A DNA stretch of 64,000 bases from Fictibacillus gelatini DSM 15865 (GCF_000430745.1 NZ_AUMP01000002.1:248001-312000), one strand, 5' to 3'. Positions 8,682 to 17,673 are shown, counted from the first letter of the stretch. Numbers and translations are program-made. Notes: a model not told the origin generated them from the letters alone.

Positions 8682-9545
8682 CTACTTCCTCGACGTATTT
8701 TGAAATTTATTCCGAAGCCAAATGGCCAGTCCGTTCATAATGAATAATATAATCATTAAGACAATAATTCCGGCGGCAGCAAGACCGTGAAATTCCTCCT
8801 GAGGCCGCGTCGTCCAATTAAAGATTTGAATCGGCAGTACAGTAAATGCGGAAAGAAGCCCATCCGGCACGAAGGCGACATACGCCATTGCTCCAATGAC
8901 TAATAACGGGGCGGTTTCTCCGATTGCCCGGGAGATGGCAAGGATCGTACCGGTTAAAATCCCGGGAAGCGCGGCAGGCAAAACAACATGGATAGTCGTC
9001 TGCCATTTTGTCGCTCCCATTGCAAATGATGCTTCTTTAAGTTCTTTTGGCACTGTTTTTATAGCTTCCTGTGCAGCTACGACAATTATCGGCAAAACGA
9101 CGAGCGTCATCGTCAATCCACCGGAGAGAACGCTTTGTCCCCACCCCATGAAACGAACGAAAATGGTTAATCCTAACAATCCAAAAACAATGGATGGAAC
9201 GCCGGCCAGATTGGCAATATTCATTTGGATGAACGTGGCGAACATCGTTTTTTTTGCATATTCTTCTAAATAAATGGCAGTCCCGACTCCGATCATAAAA
9301 GATAGCGGGATAGTCACGGCCATTACCCAGATCGTTCCCCATATTGCTGCCCAAATGCCGCTCTTCTCATAAAACCTGGAAGGAAAGCTCGTTATAAAAT
9401 CAAGCGTTACATATTCTTTCCCATCTAAAAAAATTTGGCAAAGAAGAATTCCAAGCACACTTAATGTGAGCAAAGTGGCAAGTAAAAACATAAATTTCGC
9501 CAGATGGTTTATAGCCTTTCGCCTCTTGACCTTCTTATGAATCAT
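8682..9545 (-). CDS. pstA: Phosphate ABC transporter permease PstA
   Basis: One of two membrane permease subunits of PstSCAB, 287 residues. Six hydrophobic segments are expected and seen, with the ABC permease coupling motif [20 protein letters not shown] (EAA loop) in the middle and [20 protein letters not shown] after it. The start overlaps the pstC stop by 11 bp, a sign of translational coupling; AAGGAGGAATCAGC precedes the ATG. Confidence 0.95.
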   Translation of the reverse strand: MIHKKVKRRKAINHLAKFMFLLATLLTLSVLGILLCQIFLDGKEYVTLDFITSFPSRFYEKSGIWAAIWGTIWVMAVTIPLSFMIGVGTAIYLEEYAKKTMFATFIQMNIANLAGVPSIVFGLLGLTIFVRFMGWGQSVLSGGLTMTLVVLPIIVVAAQEAIKTVPKELKEASFAMGATKWQTTIHVVLPAALPGILTGTILAISRAIGETAPLLVIGAMAYVAFVPDGLLSAFTVLPIQIFNWTTRPQEEFHGLAAAGIIVLMIILFIMNGLAIWLRNKFQNTSRK

Positions 9546-10491
9546 GCTGATTCCTCCTTAAACGGCGAGAAATATACTGTGCGAATAGATTCATAAGCAA
9601 TGTAAAGATAAAAAGGGCCATACCTACTGCATATATACTGTAATATACGGTTGTTCCATACCCGGCATCCCCCTGGCTTACTTGAACAATATAGGCTGTC
9701 ATTGTTTGAATCGATTCTGTGACATTCAAAGAAGCAATTGGCCTGGCACCTCCTGCAATAGTGACGATCATCGTCTCACCAAGGGCACGGGATATTCCAA
9801 GGACAAATGAAGCGATAATACCGGAGCTTGCTGCAGGAAGCACCACTTTTATGGCGGCTTCAAAACGGGTTGAACCAATCGCAAAGGCTCCTTCCCTTAT
9901 GCTTTCCGGAACGGCTTTCATCGCATCTTCCGAAAGTGAGGCGATCATCGGAATAATCATTACCCCAACAACAATTCCGGGACTTAGCGCATTAAAAAGT
10001 GACAGGCTCGGAATAAACATTTTTAATAACGGTGTGACAAACGTTAAAGCAAAAAAGCCAAATACAATTGTCGGAACACCAGCCAATACTTCAAGTATCG
10101 GTTTAATGACTTTTCTTGTTTGAACGGATGCATACTCGCTTAAATAAATGGCACACGAAAGACCGACCGGAATCGCGATGAACATCGAAATCATCGTTAC
10201 TTTCAACGTGCTTAAGACGAGCGGCCAAATGCCAAATTCCGCATACGGCCCGGATGCAAAGGGAAACCATTTATGGCTCGTTAAAAATTCCACAACTGAA
10301 ACTTTACTAAAAAATGTTGCTGTTTCCTTTAATAATGTAACGAGAATTCCCAGAGTCGTTAAAACTGAAATGATCGCACATAACGCTAATAGCTTCGGCG
10401 CTAAACTTTCAACAAATGATACTTTTGCCCGCCTTTTTTTCTTTCTCTCTATTAATTCTTTTATCGAATAATTTCTTATGTCATTGGACAA
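9535..10491 (-). CDS. pstC: Phosphate ABC transporter permease PstC
   Basis: Partner permease of PstA, 318 residues from the TTG start chosen here. Hydrophobic segments begin near residue 30 (LLALCAIISVLTTLGILVTL). The EAA loop reads EDAMKAVPESIREGAFAIGS, followed by GISRALGETMIVTIAGG. A GTGGAGG ribosome binding site lies nine bases before the TTG at 10489-10491; a TTG nine codons upstream has no such site and lies before it. It follows pstS by 93 bp. Confidence 0.93.
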   Translation of the reverse strand: MSNDIRNYSIKELIERKKKRRAKVSFVESLAPKLLALCAIISVLTTLGILVTLLKETATFFSKVSVVEFLTSHKWFPFASGPYAEFGIWPLVLSTLKVTMISMFIAIPVGLSCAIYLSEYASVQTRKVIKPILEVLAGVPTIVFGFFALTFVTPLLKMFIPSLSLFNALSPGIVVGVMIIPMIASLSEDAMKAVPESIREGAFAIGSTRFEAAIKVVLPAASSGIIASFVLGISRALGETMIVTIAGGARPIASLNVTESIQTMTAYIVQVSQGDAGYGTTVYYSIYAVGMALFIFTLLMNLFAQYISRRLRRNQHDS

Positions 10492-10584
10492 TGGCCAGGA
10501 CCTCCACTTCTTTAGCAACTTTAGGATGATTAGAAATCTTTCATCTCTAAAATTGTATGAGTTGTCCGGCTAAACTATTAAAGC

Positions 10585-11553
10585 TCATTTTTTCACCAGC
10601 TCATTTAATATCTTGAGCTGTTTTTTGTAGTTCTCATCTGGCAGCGCAACATAGCCAATATCATCTGATGAAGCGAGTCTTCCTGCATTTTCAAGTGTAA
10701 ACTCAATATAATCATAAACGGCCTTATTCGTTTTCAGCGATTGATTATTGACATATGTGAACAGCGGCCTGGAAAGCGGGGAATATTTCCCTGATTTAAT
10801 CGTCTCTGCATCTGGTTCAACTGGCCCCCTGCCTCCATCGATCGGAACTGCTTTTAACTTATCTTTGTTTGCTGCATAGTATGCAAACCCGAAAAATCCA
10901 ATCGCATATTTTGAACCTGATACACCTTGAACGAGTATGTTATCATTTTCTGAAAGCTCGGCATCCCGGCGCAATGGCTTTCCTTGAAGAATGACATCAT
11001 CAAAATAGTCATATGTCCCTGAATCCGTACCCGGACTAAAGACCTCAATCTTTCTATTCGGCCATCCTTTTCTTACATCTGCCCACGTTTTTGCTTTATT
11101 TTTTTCAAGAAAGATCTTTTTAAGCTCATCTATTGTTAAATGATTAATAAAATGATTATCTTTGTTTACGACAACAGATAGACCATCGTAAGCCAATTCA
11201 AATGAGGTGTAGTTGATCTTGTTTTCTTTTGCCGCTTTCTTTTCTTTCTTTTTCATTGGGCGGGAAGCGTTGCTTATATCCGTCTCACCTTTCACAAACT
11301 TTTCAAAACCTCCGCCCGTTCCGGAAATTCCAACAGGTGCCTCAACCTTTGGATATTTTAAACGAAATTCTTCTGAAACAGCTTCCATGATCGGAAATAC
11401 GGTCGATGAACCATCAATTTTAATTCGGCCGCTCTCCATCTTTTCTTTGTCGGAATTAAATACTCCATCGTTAGTACAAGCTGTGATTATTGCCAAAAGA
11501 AAGACAAAAGATGATAGTAGAAAAGCTACTTTCATCATCTTTTTTATTTTCAT
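10585..11553 (-). CDS. pstS: Phosphate-binding lipoprotein PstS
   Basis: High-affinity extracytoplasmic phosphate receptor of PstSCAB, 322 residues. The N-terminus is a lipoprotein signal peptide with a lipobox IITAC (Cys26), so the mature protein is membrane anchored. Ligand-binding motifs of the PBP-like family are visible: [32 protein letters not shown] and NASRP near residue 97, plus RPLFTYVN in the C-terminal lobe. It is the first gene of pstSCAB-phoU. Upstream lie four Pho boxes and a -10 element, indicating direct PhoP-P activation. Ribosome binding site AGGGGGACTTT. Confidence 0.96.
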   Translation of the reverse strand: MKIKKMMKVAFLLSSFVFLLAIITACTNDGVFNSDKEKMESGRIKIDGSSTVFPIMEAVSEEFRLKYPKVEAPVGISGTGGGFEKFVKGETDISNASRPMKKKEKKAAKENKINYTSFELAYDGLSVVVNKDNHFINHLTIDELKKIFLEKNKAKTWADVRKGWPNRKIEVFSPGTDSGTYDYFDDVILQGKPLRRDAELSENDNILVQGVSGSKYAIGFFGFAYYAANKDKLKAVPIDGGRGPVEPDAETIKSGKYSPLSRPLFTYVNNQSLKTNKAVYDYIEFTLENAGRLASSDDIGYVALPDENYKKQLKILNELVKK

Positions 11554-11593
11554 TTTTAAAGTCCCCCTGAGCTTCTTTTCTCTCTACAAATTA

Positions 11594-11647
11594 AGGATAC
11601 TGGTTCTTTATGAATTTCGTTTTAACAAATTGTTAAGATATTGTAAA
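11594..11647 (-). promoter_or_regulatory. PhoP-activated pstS promoter with four Pho boxes
   Basis: On the minus strand four hexamers fit the Bacillus PhoP box TT(A/C/T)A(C/T)A: TTTACA (11647-11642), TTAACA (11636-11631), TTAAAA (11625-11620) and TTCATA (11614-11609), each separated by exactly 5 bp (11-bp period). A -10 TATCCT (11599-11594) follows 9 bp later with no sigma-A -35, as expected for a PhoP-dependent promoter. Confidence 0.82.
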
Positions 11648-11650
11648 GAC

Positions 11651-11683
11651 AAATAAAATCCGGGGAGTTGAAGTCTCCCCGGG
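11651..11683 (-). terminator. Terminator of the MaoC-like gene, ahead of the pst operon
   Basis: Stem CCGGGGAG / CTCCCCGG (11660-11667 with 11675-11682), 7-base loop, followed on the minus strand by ATTTTATTT. It lies just upstream of the Pho boxes and insulates pstS from the gene before it. Confidence 0.85.
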
Positions 11684-11693
11684 TTTTATTTCC

Positions 11694-12170
11694 TTAAAAA
11701 TTATCAAATGTTGTTGATGTGATCGATTTTGGCGGATACGGGGGGCAAACGTCCAATGTCCCCTTCAAAACCGTCTCTCCAGCTTCATTTTTTCCTTCCA
11801 CTTCGATTTCAATCGTGTGAGATTCGGTATGAATGTTTACTACTTCAAAAAAGAAGTTCACTTTTTCATAATGGTAAACGGGTTTCGGAAACGAAAGAGT
11901 GTGAGAGCGAATGCTGCTTCCCGGCCCCGGCAAATATTTTGATATGGCTGACGTTACAAAACCAGTAAGCATTATTTGCGGGACAATCGGCTTTTTAAAA
12001 GGCGTTAAGGATGCGTAGTCATGCTGAATAAAAAGCGGATTATTATCGTCGGTTAAGCCAAGATAAAGAAGAAGGTCTTTATCTTCAACCGTTTCGGACA
12101 TCTGGAGCTTTTCTCCTACTTTTATTTCTTCCAGTTTACGGCCTAACTTTCGTTTTTTTCCTAATAACAT
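11694..12170 (-). CDS. MaoC-like hot-dog protein
   Basis: A 158-residue single hot-dog domain protein of the MaoC/hydratase-2 superfamily, lying between mdh and phoP/pst. The (R)-enoyl-CoA hydratase signature region reads LGLTDDNNPLFIQHDYA, then PFKKPIVPQIMLTGFVTSAISKYLPGPGS. In active hydratases the motif is DxNPxH with a catalytic Asp and His; here the His position is Phe, so ordinary hydratase activity is doubtful. The start ATG at 12168-12170 follows AAAGGGGGG; an in-frame start eight codons earlier overlaps that site. A cre-like site lies 27-41 bases upstream, hinting at carbon catabolite control. The family is clear; substrate and reaction are unknown. Confidence 0.8.
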   Translation of the reverse strand: MLLGKKRKLGRKLEEIKVGEKLQMSETVEDKDLLLYLGLTDDNNPLFIQHDYASLTPFKKPIVPQIMLTGFVTSAISKYLPGPGSSIRSHTLSFPKPVYHYEKVNFFFEVVNIHTESHTIEIEVEGKNEAGETVLKGTLDVCPPYPPKSITSTTFDNF

Positions 12171-12196
12171 AGCAAGCCCCCCTTTGAAGTCCACTT

Positions 12197-12211
12197 TTGA
12201 AAGCGTTTTCC
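12197..12211. promoter_or_regulatory. Candidate CcpA cre site before the MaoC-like gene
   Basis: TTGAAAGCGTTTTCC on the plus strand matches the cre consensus WTGNAANCGNWNNCW at 14 of 15 positions (last base differs). It lies between the mdh terminator and the MaoC-like start. Confidence 0.5.
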
Positions 12212-12226
12212 CTTTTGGTCTAAAGA

Positions 12227-12250
12227 AGAGATTCGGGAAACCCGAATCTC
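12227..12250 (-). terminator. Terminator of mdh
   Basis: A perfect 10-bp stem (GAGATTCGGG / CCCGAATCTC) with a 3-base loop at 12228-12250, followed on the minus strand by TTCTTT. It lies six bases after the mdh stop and ends the citZ-icd-mdh block. Confidence 0.85.
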
Positions 12251-12255
12251 TTTCC

Positions 12256-13194
12256 TTATGACAATACTTTCATTACATTGCGAACAGAATTTGCAGACTT
12301 ATCGAGAGCAGCTTTCTCTTCATCTGTTAAATCAAGTTCGATGATTTGTTCTAATCCGTTACCACCAAGAATTGTTGGCACACCTAAGCATAAGTCTTCG
12401 TATCCATATTCTCCTTCTAGATATGCGATGCTTGGAAGTACTCTTCGTTGATCTTTGAGAATGGCTTCTACCATTTCAGTTAAAGAAGCAGCCGGAGCGT
12501 AGTATGCACTTCCGTTTCCAAGAAGGCTGACAATTTCACCGCCGCCTTTTCGCGTGCGTTCAACAATCGCTTCCAGACGTTCTTGTGGAATTAATTTTTC
12601 TAAAGGAATTCCACCGGCAAAAGAATAGCGAATCAGCGGAACCATATCATCACCGTGTCCACCAAGAACAAATGCCGTAATATCTTTAACAGATAGTTTT
12701 AATTCTTGAGCGACAAATGTACGGAAACGAGCCGTATCAAGAACACCGGATTGGCCAATTACACGGTTTTTCGGAAAACCGGATTCTTTAAGTACCGTAT
12801 AGGTCATTGCATCAGCAGGGTTTGTTAAAACGATAATCGTGCAATTTGGAGAATATTTGACGACTTCTTTCGTTACACTTTTCATTACTTTTGCATTCGT
12901 GTTCACTAAGTCATCACGGCTCATTCCCGGCTTGCGGGCAATTCCGGCAGTAATAACAACAATATCGGAATTTGCTGTTTCTTCATAATTGGACGTCCCG
13001 ATAATGTTTGTGTCAAATCCCTGGACAGGGCTTGCTTCAAGCATATCCAACGCTTTGCCTTTTGTAGGATTCTCCGCTTGCGGGATGTCAACAAGAACGA
13101 CGTCTCCGAGCTCTTTTTGGGCTACGAGAAACGCTGTAGTTGCTCCTGTATAACCTGCTCCAATTACCGAAATCTTTTTACGTTGGGTTCCCAT
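12256..13194 (-). CDS. mdh: Malate dehydrogenase
   Basis: TCA-cycle enzyme, NAD-dependent oxidation of malate to oxaloacetate; 312 residues, the usual LDH-like MDH length. The Rossmann motif [10 protein letters not shown] is at the N-terminus. The active site shows [20 protein letters not shown] (substrate-binding Arg), [11 protein letters not shown] and the catalytic His in [13 protein letters not shown]. The ATG at 13192-13194 follows GGAGGGAAATAG; an open frame continues 32 codons upstream, but that part does not look like MDH and has no ribosome binding site. It follows icd by 67 bp. Confidence 0.97.
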   Translation of the reverse strand: MGTQRKKISVIGAGYTGATTAFLVAQKELGDVVLVDIPQAENPTKGKALDMLEASPVQGFDTNIIGTSNYEETANSDIVVITAGIARKPGMSRDDLVNTNAKVMKSVTKEVVKYSPNCTIIVLTNPADAMTYTVLKESGFPKNRVIGQSGVLDTARFRTFVAQELKLSVKDITAFVLGGHGDDMVPLIRYSFAGGIPLEKLIPQERLEAIVERTRKGGGEIVSLLGNGSAYYAPAASLTEMVEAILKDQRRVLPSIAYLEGEYGYEDLCLGVPTILGGNGLEQIIELDLTDEEKAALDKSANSVRNVMKVLS

Positions 13195-13261
13195 TCTATT
13201 TCCCTCCATGTCAATACGCTCTATTTTTTGAAACTCTGGATACAAATTGACTTTACGGGCA

Positions 13262-14530
13262 TTACATATTTTTAATGAGCTCAGTTGCAAATTCCGAACA
13301 TTTAACTTCAGTAGCGCCTTCCATTAAACGTGCAAAATCATACGTAACTACTTTGCTTGCAATCGTTTTTTCCATTGAAGCCATGATTAATTTTGCTGCT
13401 TCATGCCATCCAAGATGCTCAAGCATTAACACACCGGAAAGAATAACCGATGATGGGTTAACTTTGTCTAAACCAGCATATTTTGGAGCAGTTCCGTGCG
13501 TTGCTTCAAAGATTGCATGTCCTGTTTCATAGTTGATGTTTGCTCCAGGTGCAATTCCGATACCGCCAACTTGAGCAGCGAGCGCATCAGAAATATAATC
13601 ACCGTTTAAGTTCATCGTTGCCACAACATCGAATTCTGCCGGACGCGTTAAAATTTGTTGAAGGAAGATGTCTGCAATCGAGTCTTTAACGATAATTTTC
13701 CCAGCTGCTTCAGCTTCAGCCTGTGCTTTATTCGCAGCTTCCTTACCTTCTTTTTCAGCAATACGATCATACTGGGCCCATGTGAACACTTTATCGCCAA
13801 ACTCTTTTTCAGCAAGTTCATATCCCCAGTTTTTGAAAGCACCTTCTGTGAATTTCATAATATTCCCTTTATGAACGAGCGTTACGCTCTTACGGCCTTC
13901 ATTGATTGCGTATTGAATAGCCGCACGAACAAGACGGTTTGTTCCTTCTGATGAAATCGGCTTAATTCCGATTCCTGACGTTTCAGGGAAGCGGATTTTC
14001 TTTACTCCCATTTCTTCTTGAAGGAAGCGGATGACTTTCTTTACTTCTTCGGTTCCGCTTGCATATTCAATACCTGCATAAATATCTTCCGTGTTCTCGC
14101 GGAAAATGACCATATCTGTATCTTCAGGCCGTTTTACAGGAGAAGGAACACCTTTAAAGTATCGAACTGGACGCAAGCATGTAAATAAATCCAATTCCTG
14201 GCGAAGAGCAACATTCAATGAGCGAATCCCACCGCCAACCGGTGTCGTTAAAGGCCCTTTAATCGCAATGATGTAATCGCGGATGACTTCAAGTGTTTCA
14301 TTCGGTAGCCATTCACCTGTTTGATTAAATGCTTTTTCTCCAGCTAAAACTTCTTTCCAGACGATTTTCTTTTTACCGTTATATGCTTTTTCTACAGCTC
14401 CTTCTAAAACGCGCGAAGCTGCTGCCCAAATGTCAGGGCCCGTCCCATCACCTTCAATAAAAGGGATAATTGGCTGATCAGGTACATTTAACTTCCCGTT
14501 ATCAACTGTAATACGTTCTCCAATAGACAT
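13262..14530 (-). CDS. icd: Isocitrate dehydrogenase (NADP)
   Basis: Oxidative decarboxylation of isocitrate to 2-oxoglutarate; 422 residues, standard for the Bacillus homodimer. Visible landmarks: [14 protein letters not shown] near the N-terminus, the phosphorylatable Ser region [11 protein letters not shown], the substrate Arg cluster in [10 protein letters not shown], and [20 protein letters not shown] plus GTAPKYAG for metal and cofactor binding. It lies between citZ and mdh on the same strand, with 154 bp to citZ. Confidence 0.97.
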   Translation of the reverse strand: MSIGERITVDNGKLNVPDQPIIPFIEGDGTGPDIWAAASRVLEGAVEKAYNGKKKIVWKEVLAGEKAFNQTGEWLPNETLEVIRDYIIAIKGPLTTPVGGGIRSLNVALRQELDLFTCLRPVRYFKGVPSPVKRPEDTDMVIFRENTEDIYAGIEYASGTEEVKKVIRFLQEEMGVKKIRFPETSGIGIKPISSEGTNRLVRAAIQYAINEGRKSVTLVHKGNIMKFTEGAFKNWGYELAEKEFGDKVFTWAQYDRIAEKEGKEAANKAQAEAEAAGKIIVKDSIADIFLQQILTRPAEFDVVATMNLNGDYISDALAAQVGGIGIAPGANINYETGHAIFEATHGTAPKYAGLDKVNPSSVILSGVLMLEHLGWHEAAKLIMASMEKTIASKVVTYDFARLMEGATEVKCSEFATELIKNM

Positions 14531-14636
14531 ATGTAGTCACTCCTATCTCTTTATTAAGGCTGTTCAAAAAGACCGGGCTTTTTAAACACTTACCTGTATA
14601 AAACTCACTCTTCTATCCTACTGAATTTCCGAGGAA

Positions 14637-14662
14637 AAGAGAAGGGGGGAATCCCTTCTCTT
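14637..14662 (-). terminator. Terminator-like hairpin after citZ
   Basis: Perfect 10-bp stem AAGAGAAGGG / CCCTTCTCTT with a 6-base loop, 22 bases after the citZ stop. The T-tract on the minus strand is short (TTCC), so it may terminate only partly and let citZ transcripts reach icd. Confidence 0.55.
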
Positions 14663-14684
14663 AAAAAAACTCAAAAATGCGAAA

Positions 14685-15800
14685 TTAGCGTTCTTCAAGA
14701 GGAATAAACGTTTGCTTAGATGGCCCTGTATATTCCGCACGCGGCCTGATTAAACGATTGTTCTCATATTGTTCAAGAATATGGGCGTTCCAACCGGATA
14801 CACGGCTTACGGCAAAAATTGGCGTGAAAATATCATGCGGAATCCCGAGGCTATGATAAACGCTTGCGGAATAAAAATCGACGTTTGGCAATAGCCCTTT
14901 TTCTTCTTTCATTAACTCTTCTAATTTAACTGACATTTTATACCATTTTTCTTCACCGGTAATAGATGTAAGTTGTTTAGACATTTCACGAAGATGTTTT
15001 GCACGCGGATCGCCATTTTTATAAACACGGTGCCCGAAGCCCATAATCTTTTGTTTATTTGCGATTGCATTGCGAAGGTAGCTTTCAGCATTTTCCACTT
15101 CTTTAATTTCTGAAAGCATCTTCATAACTTGTTCATTCGCACCACCGTGAAGCGGACCTTTTAAAGCGCCGATTGCGGCTGTAATTCCAGAGTACATGTC
15201 TGATAATGTCGCTACACAGACACGCGCTGTAAAAGTGGACGCATTTAATTCATGATCTGCATGAAGGACAAGCGCCTTATTAAAAGCTGTTTCAGCAATC
15301 GTATCAGGTTCATTTCCAGTTAACATGTATAAGAAATTCCCAGCAAAACTTAAATCTTTACGCGGGGAAACCGGTTCTTTCCCATCACGAATTCTAGTAA
15401 ACGCTGTTACGATCGTAGGCAGCTTTGCTTGCAAGCGGATGGCTTTTTTATAATTTCCTTCAGGTGACATATCTTCTGCATCTTCATCATAAAAAGCAAG
15501 CATTGAAACCATTGTCCGAAGAACGGTCATTGGATGTACGCCTTTAAGCGGAAGTGATTTCAAATGTTCTAACAATTCATTCGGAACTTCCATTTCTTCG
15601 GTGATCTGCGCTTTAAATTTTTCTAATTCACTCTTATTTGGCAAGCTGCCATTCCATAATAAGTACACCACTTCTTCGAAACTTGCGTGGTCGGCAAGAT
15701 CATCAATGCTATACCCTCTATATGTAAGTACATTGTCAATGATAGAGCTTATTGAGGATGTTGTCGCTACAATTCCTTCTAATCCTTTTGTAGTTGTCAT
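14685..15800 (-). CDS. citZ: Citrate synthase
   Basis: Condenses acetyl-CoA and oxaloacetate to citrate; first TCA step. The 371-residue type II-like dimeric enzyme has catalytic His residues in ALVLHADHELNAS and MGFGHRVYKNGDPRA and the Asp in VDFYSASVYHSLG. The start at 15798-15800 (MTTTKGLEG) follows AAAGGGAGAG; an in-frame ATG eight codons upstream precedes that site and is rejected. A sigma-A-type promoter lies at 15972-16000 with a cre-like site in the leader, matching the known CcpA/CcpC control of citZ in B. subtilis. Confidence 0.97.
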   Translation of the reverse strand: MTTTKGLEGIVATTSSISSIIDNVLTYRGYSIDDLADHASFEEVVYLLWNGSLPNKSELEKFKAQITEEMEVPNELLEHLKSLPLKGVHPMTVLRTMVSMLAFYDEDAEDMSPEGNYKKAIRLQAKLPTIVTAFTRIRDGKEPVSPRKDLSFAGNFLYMLTGNEPDTIAETAFNKALVLHADHELNASTFTARVCVATLSDMYSGITAAIGALKGPLHGGANEQVMKMLSEIKEVENAESYLRNAIANKQKIMGFGHRVYKNGDPRAKHLREMSKQLTSITGEEKWYKMSVKLEELMKEEKGLLPNVDFYSASVYHSLGIPHDIFTPIFAVSRVSGWNAHILEQYENNRLIRPRAEYTGPSKQTFIPLEER

Positions 15801-15903
15801 GGCTTTCTCTCCCTTTCTTATCATTTTCTCAAAAAGAGGGAATTCAAAATGTGTCTAAATTACTATTCCCCATTTGAGAAAGTTTAAAAGTAACCTCTTT
15901 AAA

Positions 15904-15917
15904 AGTAAGAGCTTACA
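15904..15917. promoter_or_regulatory. Candidate CcpA cre site in the citZ leader
   Basis: Minus-strand TGTAAGCTCTTACT differs from the palindromic TGTAAGCGCTTACA at two positions. It lies about 60 bases downstream of the predicted citZ -10, a position suited to repression by roadblock. Confidence 0.6.
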
Positions 15918-15971
15918 TGTCGACATCAACAAAACTTAAGACTATTTAAAGGGTTATCAACATACATATTA

Positions 15972-16000
15972 ATTATAAACAAAAAAATAAACTTTGTGAA
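15972..16000 (-). promoter_or_regulatory. Sigma-A promoter of citZ
   Basis: Minus strand: -35 TTCACA (16000-15995), 17-bp spacer, consensus -10 TATAAT (15977-15972). The resulting leader is about 165 bases. Confidence 0.75.
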
Positions 16001-16002
16001 CG

Positions 16003-16025
16003 ATTATGCACTTTTATATCATAAT
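16003..16025. promoter_or_regulatory. Inverted repeat upstream of the citZ -35 (possible LysR-type site)
   Basis: ATTATG (16003-16008) and CATAAT (16020-16025) form a perfect 6-bp inverted repeat with an 11-base spacer, two bases upstream of the citZ -35. Its position fits a LysR-type regulator such as CcpC, which controls citZ in B. subtilis, but the half-site order differs from the published ATAA/TTAT dyad as I recall it. Confidence 0.35.
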
Positions 16026-16045
16026 TACTCAAAATATGATGAAAA

Positions 16046-16507
16046 TTACGATCCAAAAAATCGGACAATACTCATTATAAAATAAGCGATTCCCGCTCCA
16101 ATCAAAGGACCGACCGCGACTCCATTGAAAACCGCGATAGCGAGGATCGTTCCGACGACAAGAGCTGTTGTTATTTGCGGATCGCTTTGCAATAGTTTTA
16201 TGCCATTTGCTCCAAGTATGGCGACAATAATTCCTGAAGCAAGCGCCACCCACGCAAATACCGATTTTAATGATTCCTGAAGCTGTTTCATTCCGATTTC
16301 TCCTGTAGCAATTGGAATAAGGACTGCTACAGTGATGATCGTAACTCCCCAGTTAATTCCTTTTTGTTGGATAAAAGGAAAAACTTTTTCTCCAAGGCCG
16401 GTAAATTTTAGAGCAAGCAATAGACCGACAGCGATCATAAGCGATTGGTTTTTCGCAATAAAACCAACAACGAGCAATGCAATTAAAAATAAGCTCGATT
16501 CAACCAT
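16046..16507 (-). CDS. ytwI: DUF441 membrane protein YtwI
   Basis: A 153-residue protein made almost entirely of hydrophobic segments, about four to five helices (for example SSLFLIALLVVGFIA, GVTIITVAVLIPIA, ALASGIIVAILGANGI, FNGVAVGPLIGAGIAYFIM). It matches the DUF441/UPF0756 family, called YtwI in B. subtilis, where it also lies beside citZ. No function is known. The ATG at 16505-16507 lies nine bases after AGAAAGG; a TTG three codons earlier abuts that site and is rejected. It is divergent from ytvI. Confidence 0.85.
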   Translation of the reverse strand: MVESSLFLIALLVVGFIAKNQSLMIAVGLLLALKFTGLGEKVFPFIQQKGINWGVTIITVAVLIPIATGEIGMKQLQESLKSVFAWVALASGIIVAILGANGIKLLQSDPQITTALVVGTILAIAVFNGVAVGPLIGAGIAYFIMSIVRFFGS

Positions 16508-16561
16508 GTTCCACAACCTTTCTGTTAATTATCGAAAGCTGAAGATGGACGGTGATGTTCA

Positions 16562-17671
16562 TTGAATATAGAGTATCTCTATCGTTTTTTACGCCTTCTC
16601 CTTATTGTATGTATTTGCATGCTTTTCCTATTTATTATCTATTCCATTTCAAAAGTAGCCTATCCATTTATCATCGGAGGAATAATTGCGCTTTTTATTA
16701 ACCCGATGGTAAATTTTCTTGAAAAAAAAGCAAAATTTAAGCGGGGAATTGCTGTATTGATTACCCTTGTCGTTTTAATGGCGGCTCTTTCCGGAATCGT
16801 TCTTCTACTCGTTAAGGAAATGATGACAGGTTTCGCCTATCTCGCAAGCAGCCTTCCTGCCTACATTAGGGAGCTTGCGCAATTTGTTGAAGATTTTTTC
16901 AAAAGCCACATTTTGCCGCTTTATAAAAATATTCATTCATTGTTTAACAGTTTAGAGGAAAGCCATCAGCAAAAAATTATGGACAATATCGGAAGATTCG
17001 GTACCAATATTTCAACTACTGTCGGCAATGTTGCCCAAGCTGTTATTAATGGCCTTTCTTCGATAATCGTCAGCCTTCCCAATTTTTTAACAGTTTTTGT
17101 TTTTTCATTGCTTGCCGCCTTTTTTATTTCAAAAGATTGGTACAGGTTGCTTGGCCTCATTCAAAAATTTTGTTCCGATAAGGTGATGAAAAGCAGCCAG
17201 AGTGTGTTCAATGAATTAAAAAAAGCGTTAGTTGGATTTATAAAAGCGCAGCTAACATTAATTTCGTTTACAACGTGTATTGTATTGATTGGACTTTTAC
17301 TTTTAAAGATCGAATATGCCATTACCATCTCGATCATTATTGGCGCAGTCGATTTATTGCCTTATCTCGGAACCGGCACTGTTTTTGTTCCTTGGATCGC
17401 TTATTGCTTTTTTACCGGCGATTACCCGCTTACGATCGGTCTTGCGATACTATACGGTGTCGTTATTGTGCAAAGGCAAATTATGGAGCCGAAAATTCTA
17501 TCCTCTTCCATTGGCCTCGATCCGCTGGCCACATTAATAGCACTCTTTGTCGGATTTCAATGGTATGGGTTTCTCGGTCTCATTATTGGTCCTGTCCTTC
17601 TTGTCGTTATCCGCGCTTTATATTTGGCTAACGTTTTTCACGAATTGTATGCGTTTATTATGAAAAAATAA
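16562..17671 (+). CDS. ytvI: Sporulation membrane protein YtvI (AI-2E/PerM family)
   Basis: A polytopic membrane protein of 369 residues in the AI-2E family transporter (PerM) superfamily, with about seven hydrophobic segments. Signatures include YPFIIGGIIALFINPMV near residue 35, FVFSLLAAFFISKDW in the middle and VDLLPYLGTGTVFVPW near residue 265, the last typical of the family. YtvI is annotated as a sporulation membrane protein in spore formers. The TTG at 16562 is the longest start, but only a weak GGTGAT site precedes it, so the true N-terminus is uncertain. It is divergent from ytwI and convergent with pyk. Confidence 0.85.
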   Translation: MNIEYLYRFLRLLLIVCICMLFLFIIYSISKVAYPFIIGGIIALFINPMVNFLEKKAKFKRGIAVLITLVVLMAALSGIVLLLVKEMMTGFAYLASSLPAYIRELAQFVEDFFKSHILPLYKNIHSLFNSLEESHQQKIMDNIGRFGTNISTTVGNVAQAVINGLSSIIVSLPNFLTVFVFSLLAAFFISKDWYRLLGLIQKFCSDKVMKSSQSVFNELKKALVGFIKAQLTLISFTTCIVLIGLLLLKIEYAITISIIIGAVDLLPYLGTGTVFVPWIAYCFFTGDYPLTIGLAILYGVVIVQRQIMEPKILSSSIGLDPLATLIALFVGFQWYGFLGLIIGPVLLVVIRALYLANVFHELYAFIMKK

Positions 17672-17673
17672 AA

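Noticed and set aside
8334-8747. 137-residue plus-strand frame over pstB/pstA
   Set aside because: Shadow of the Walker A region of pstB; crosses two well-defined genes.
9719-10123. 134-residue plus-strand frame inside pstC
   Set aside because: Antisense shadow of a conserved permease; no start signals; composition unlike its neighbours.
11213-11656. 147-residue plus-strand frame over pstS and its promoter
   Set aside because: It would run through the Pho boxes and has no ribosome binding site; pstS explains the coding signal.
13195-13290. 32-codon N-terminal extension of mdh
   Set aside because: Overlaps icd, lacks a ribosome binding site and does not resemble MDH; the internal ATG has GGAGGG at good spacing.
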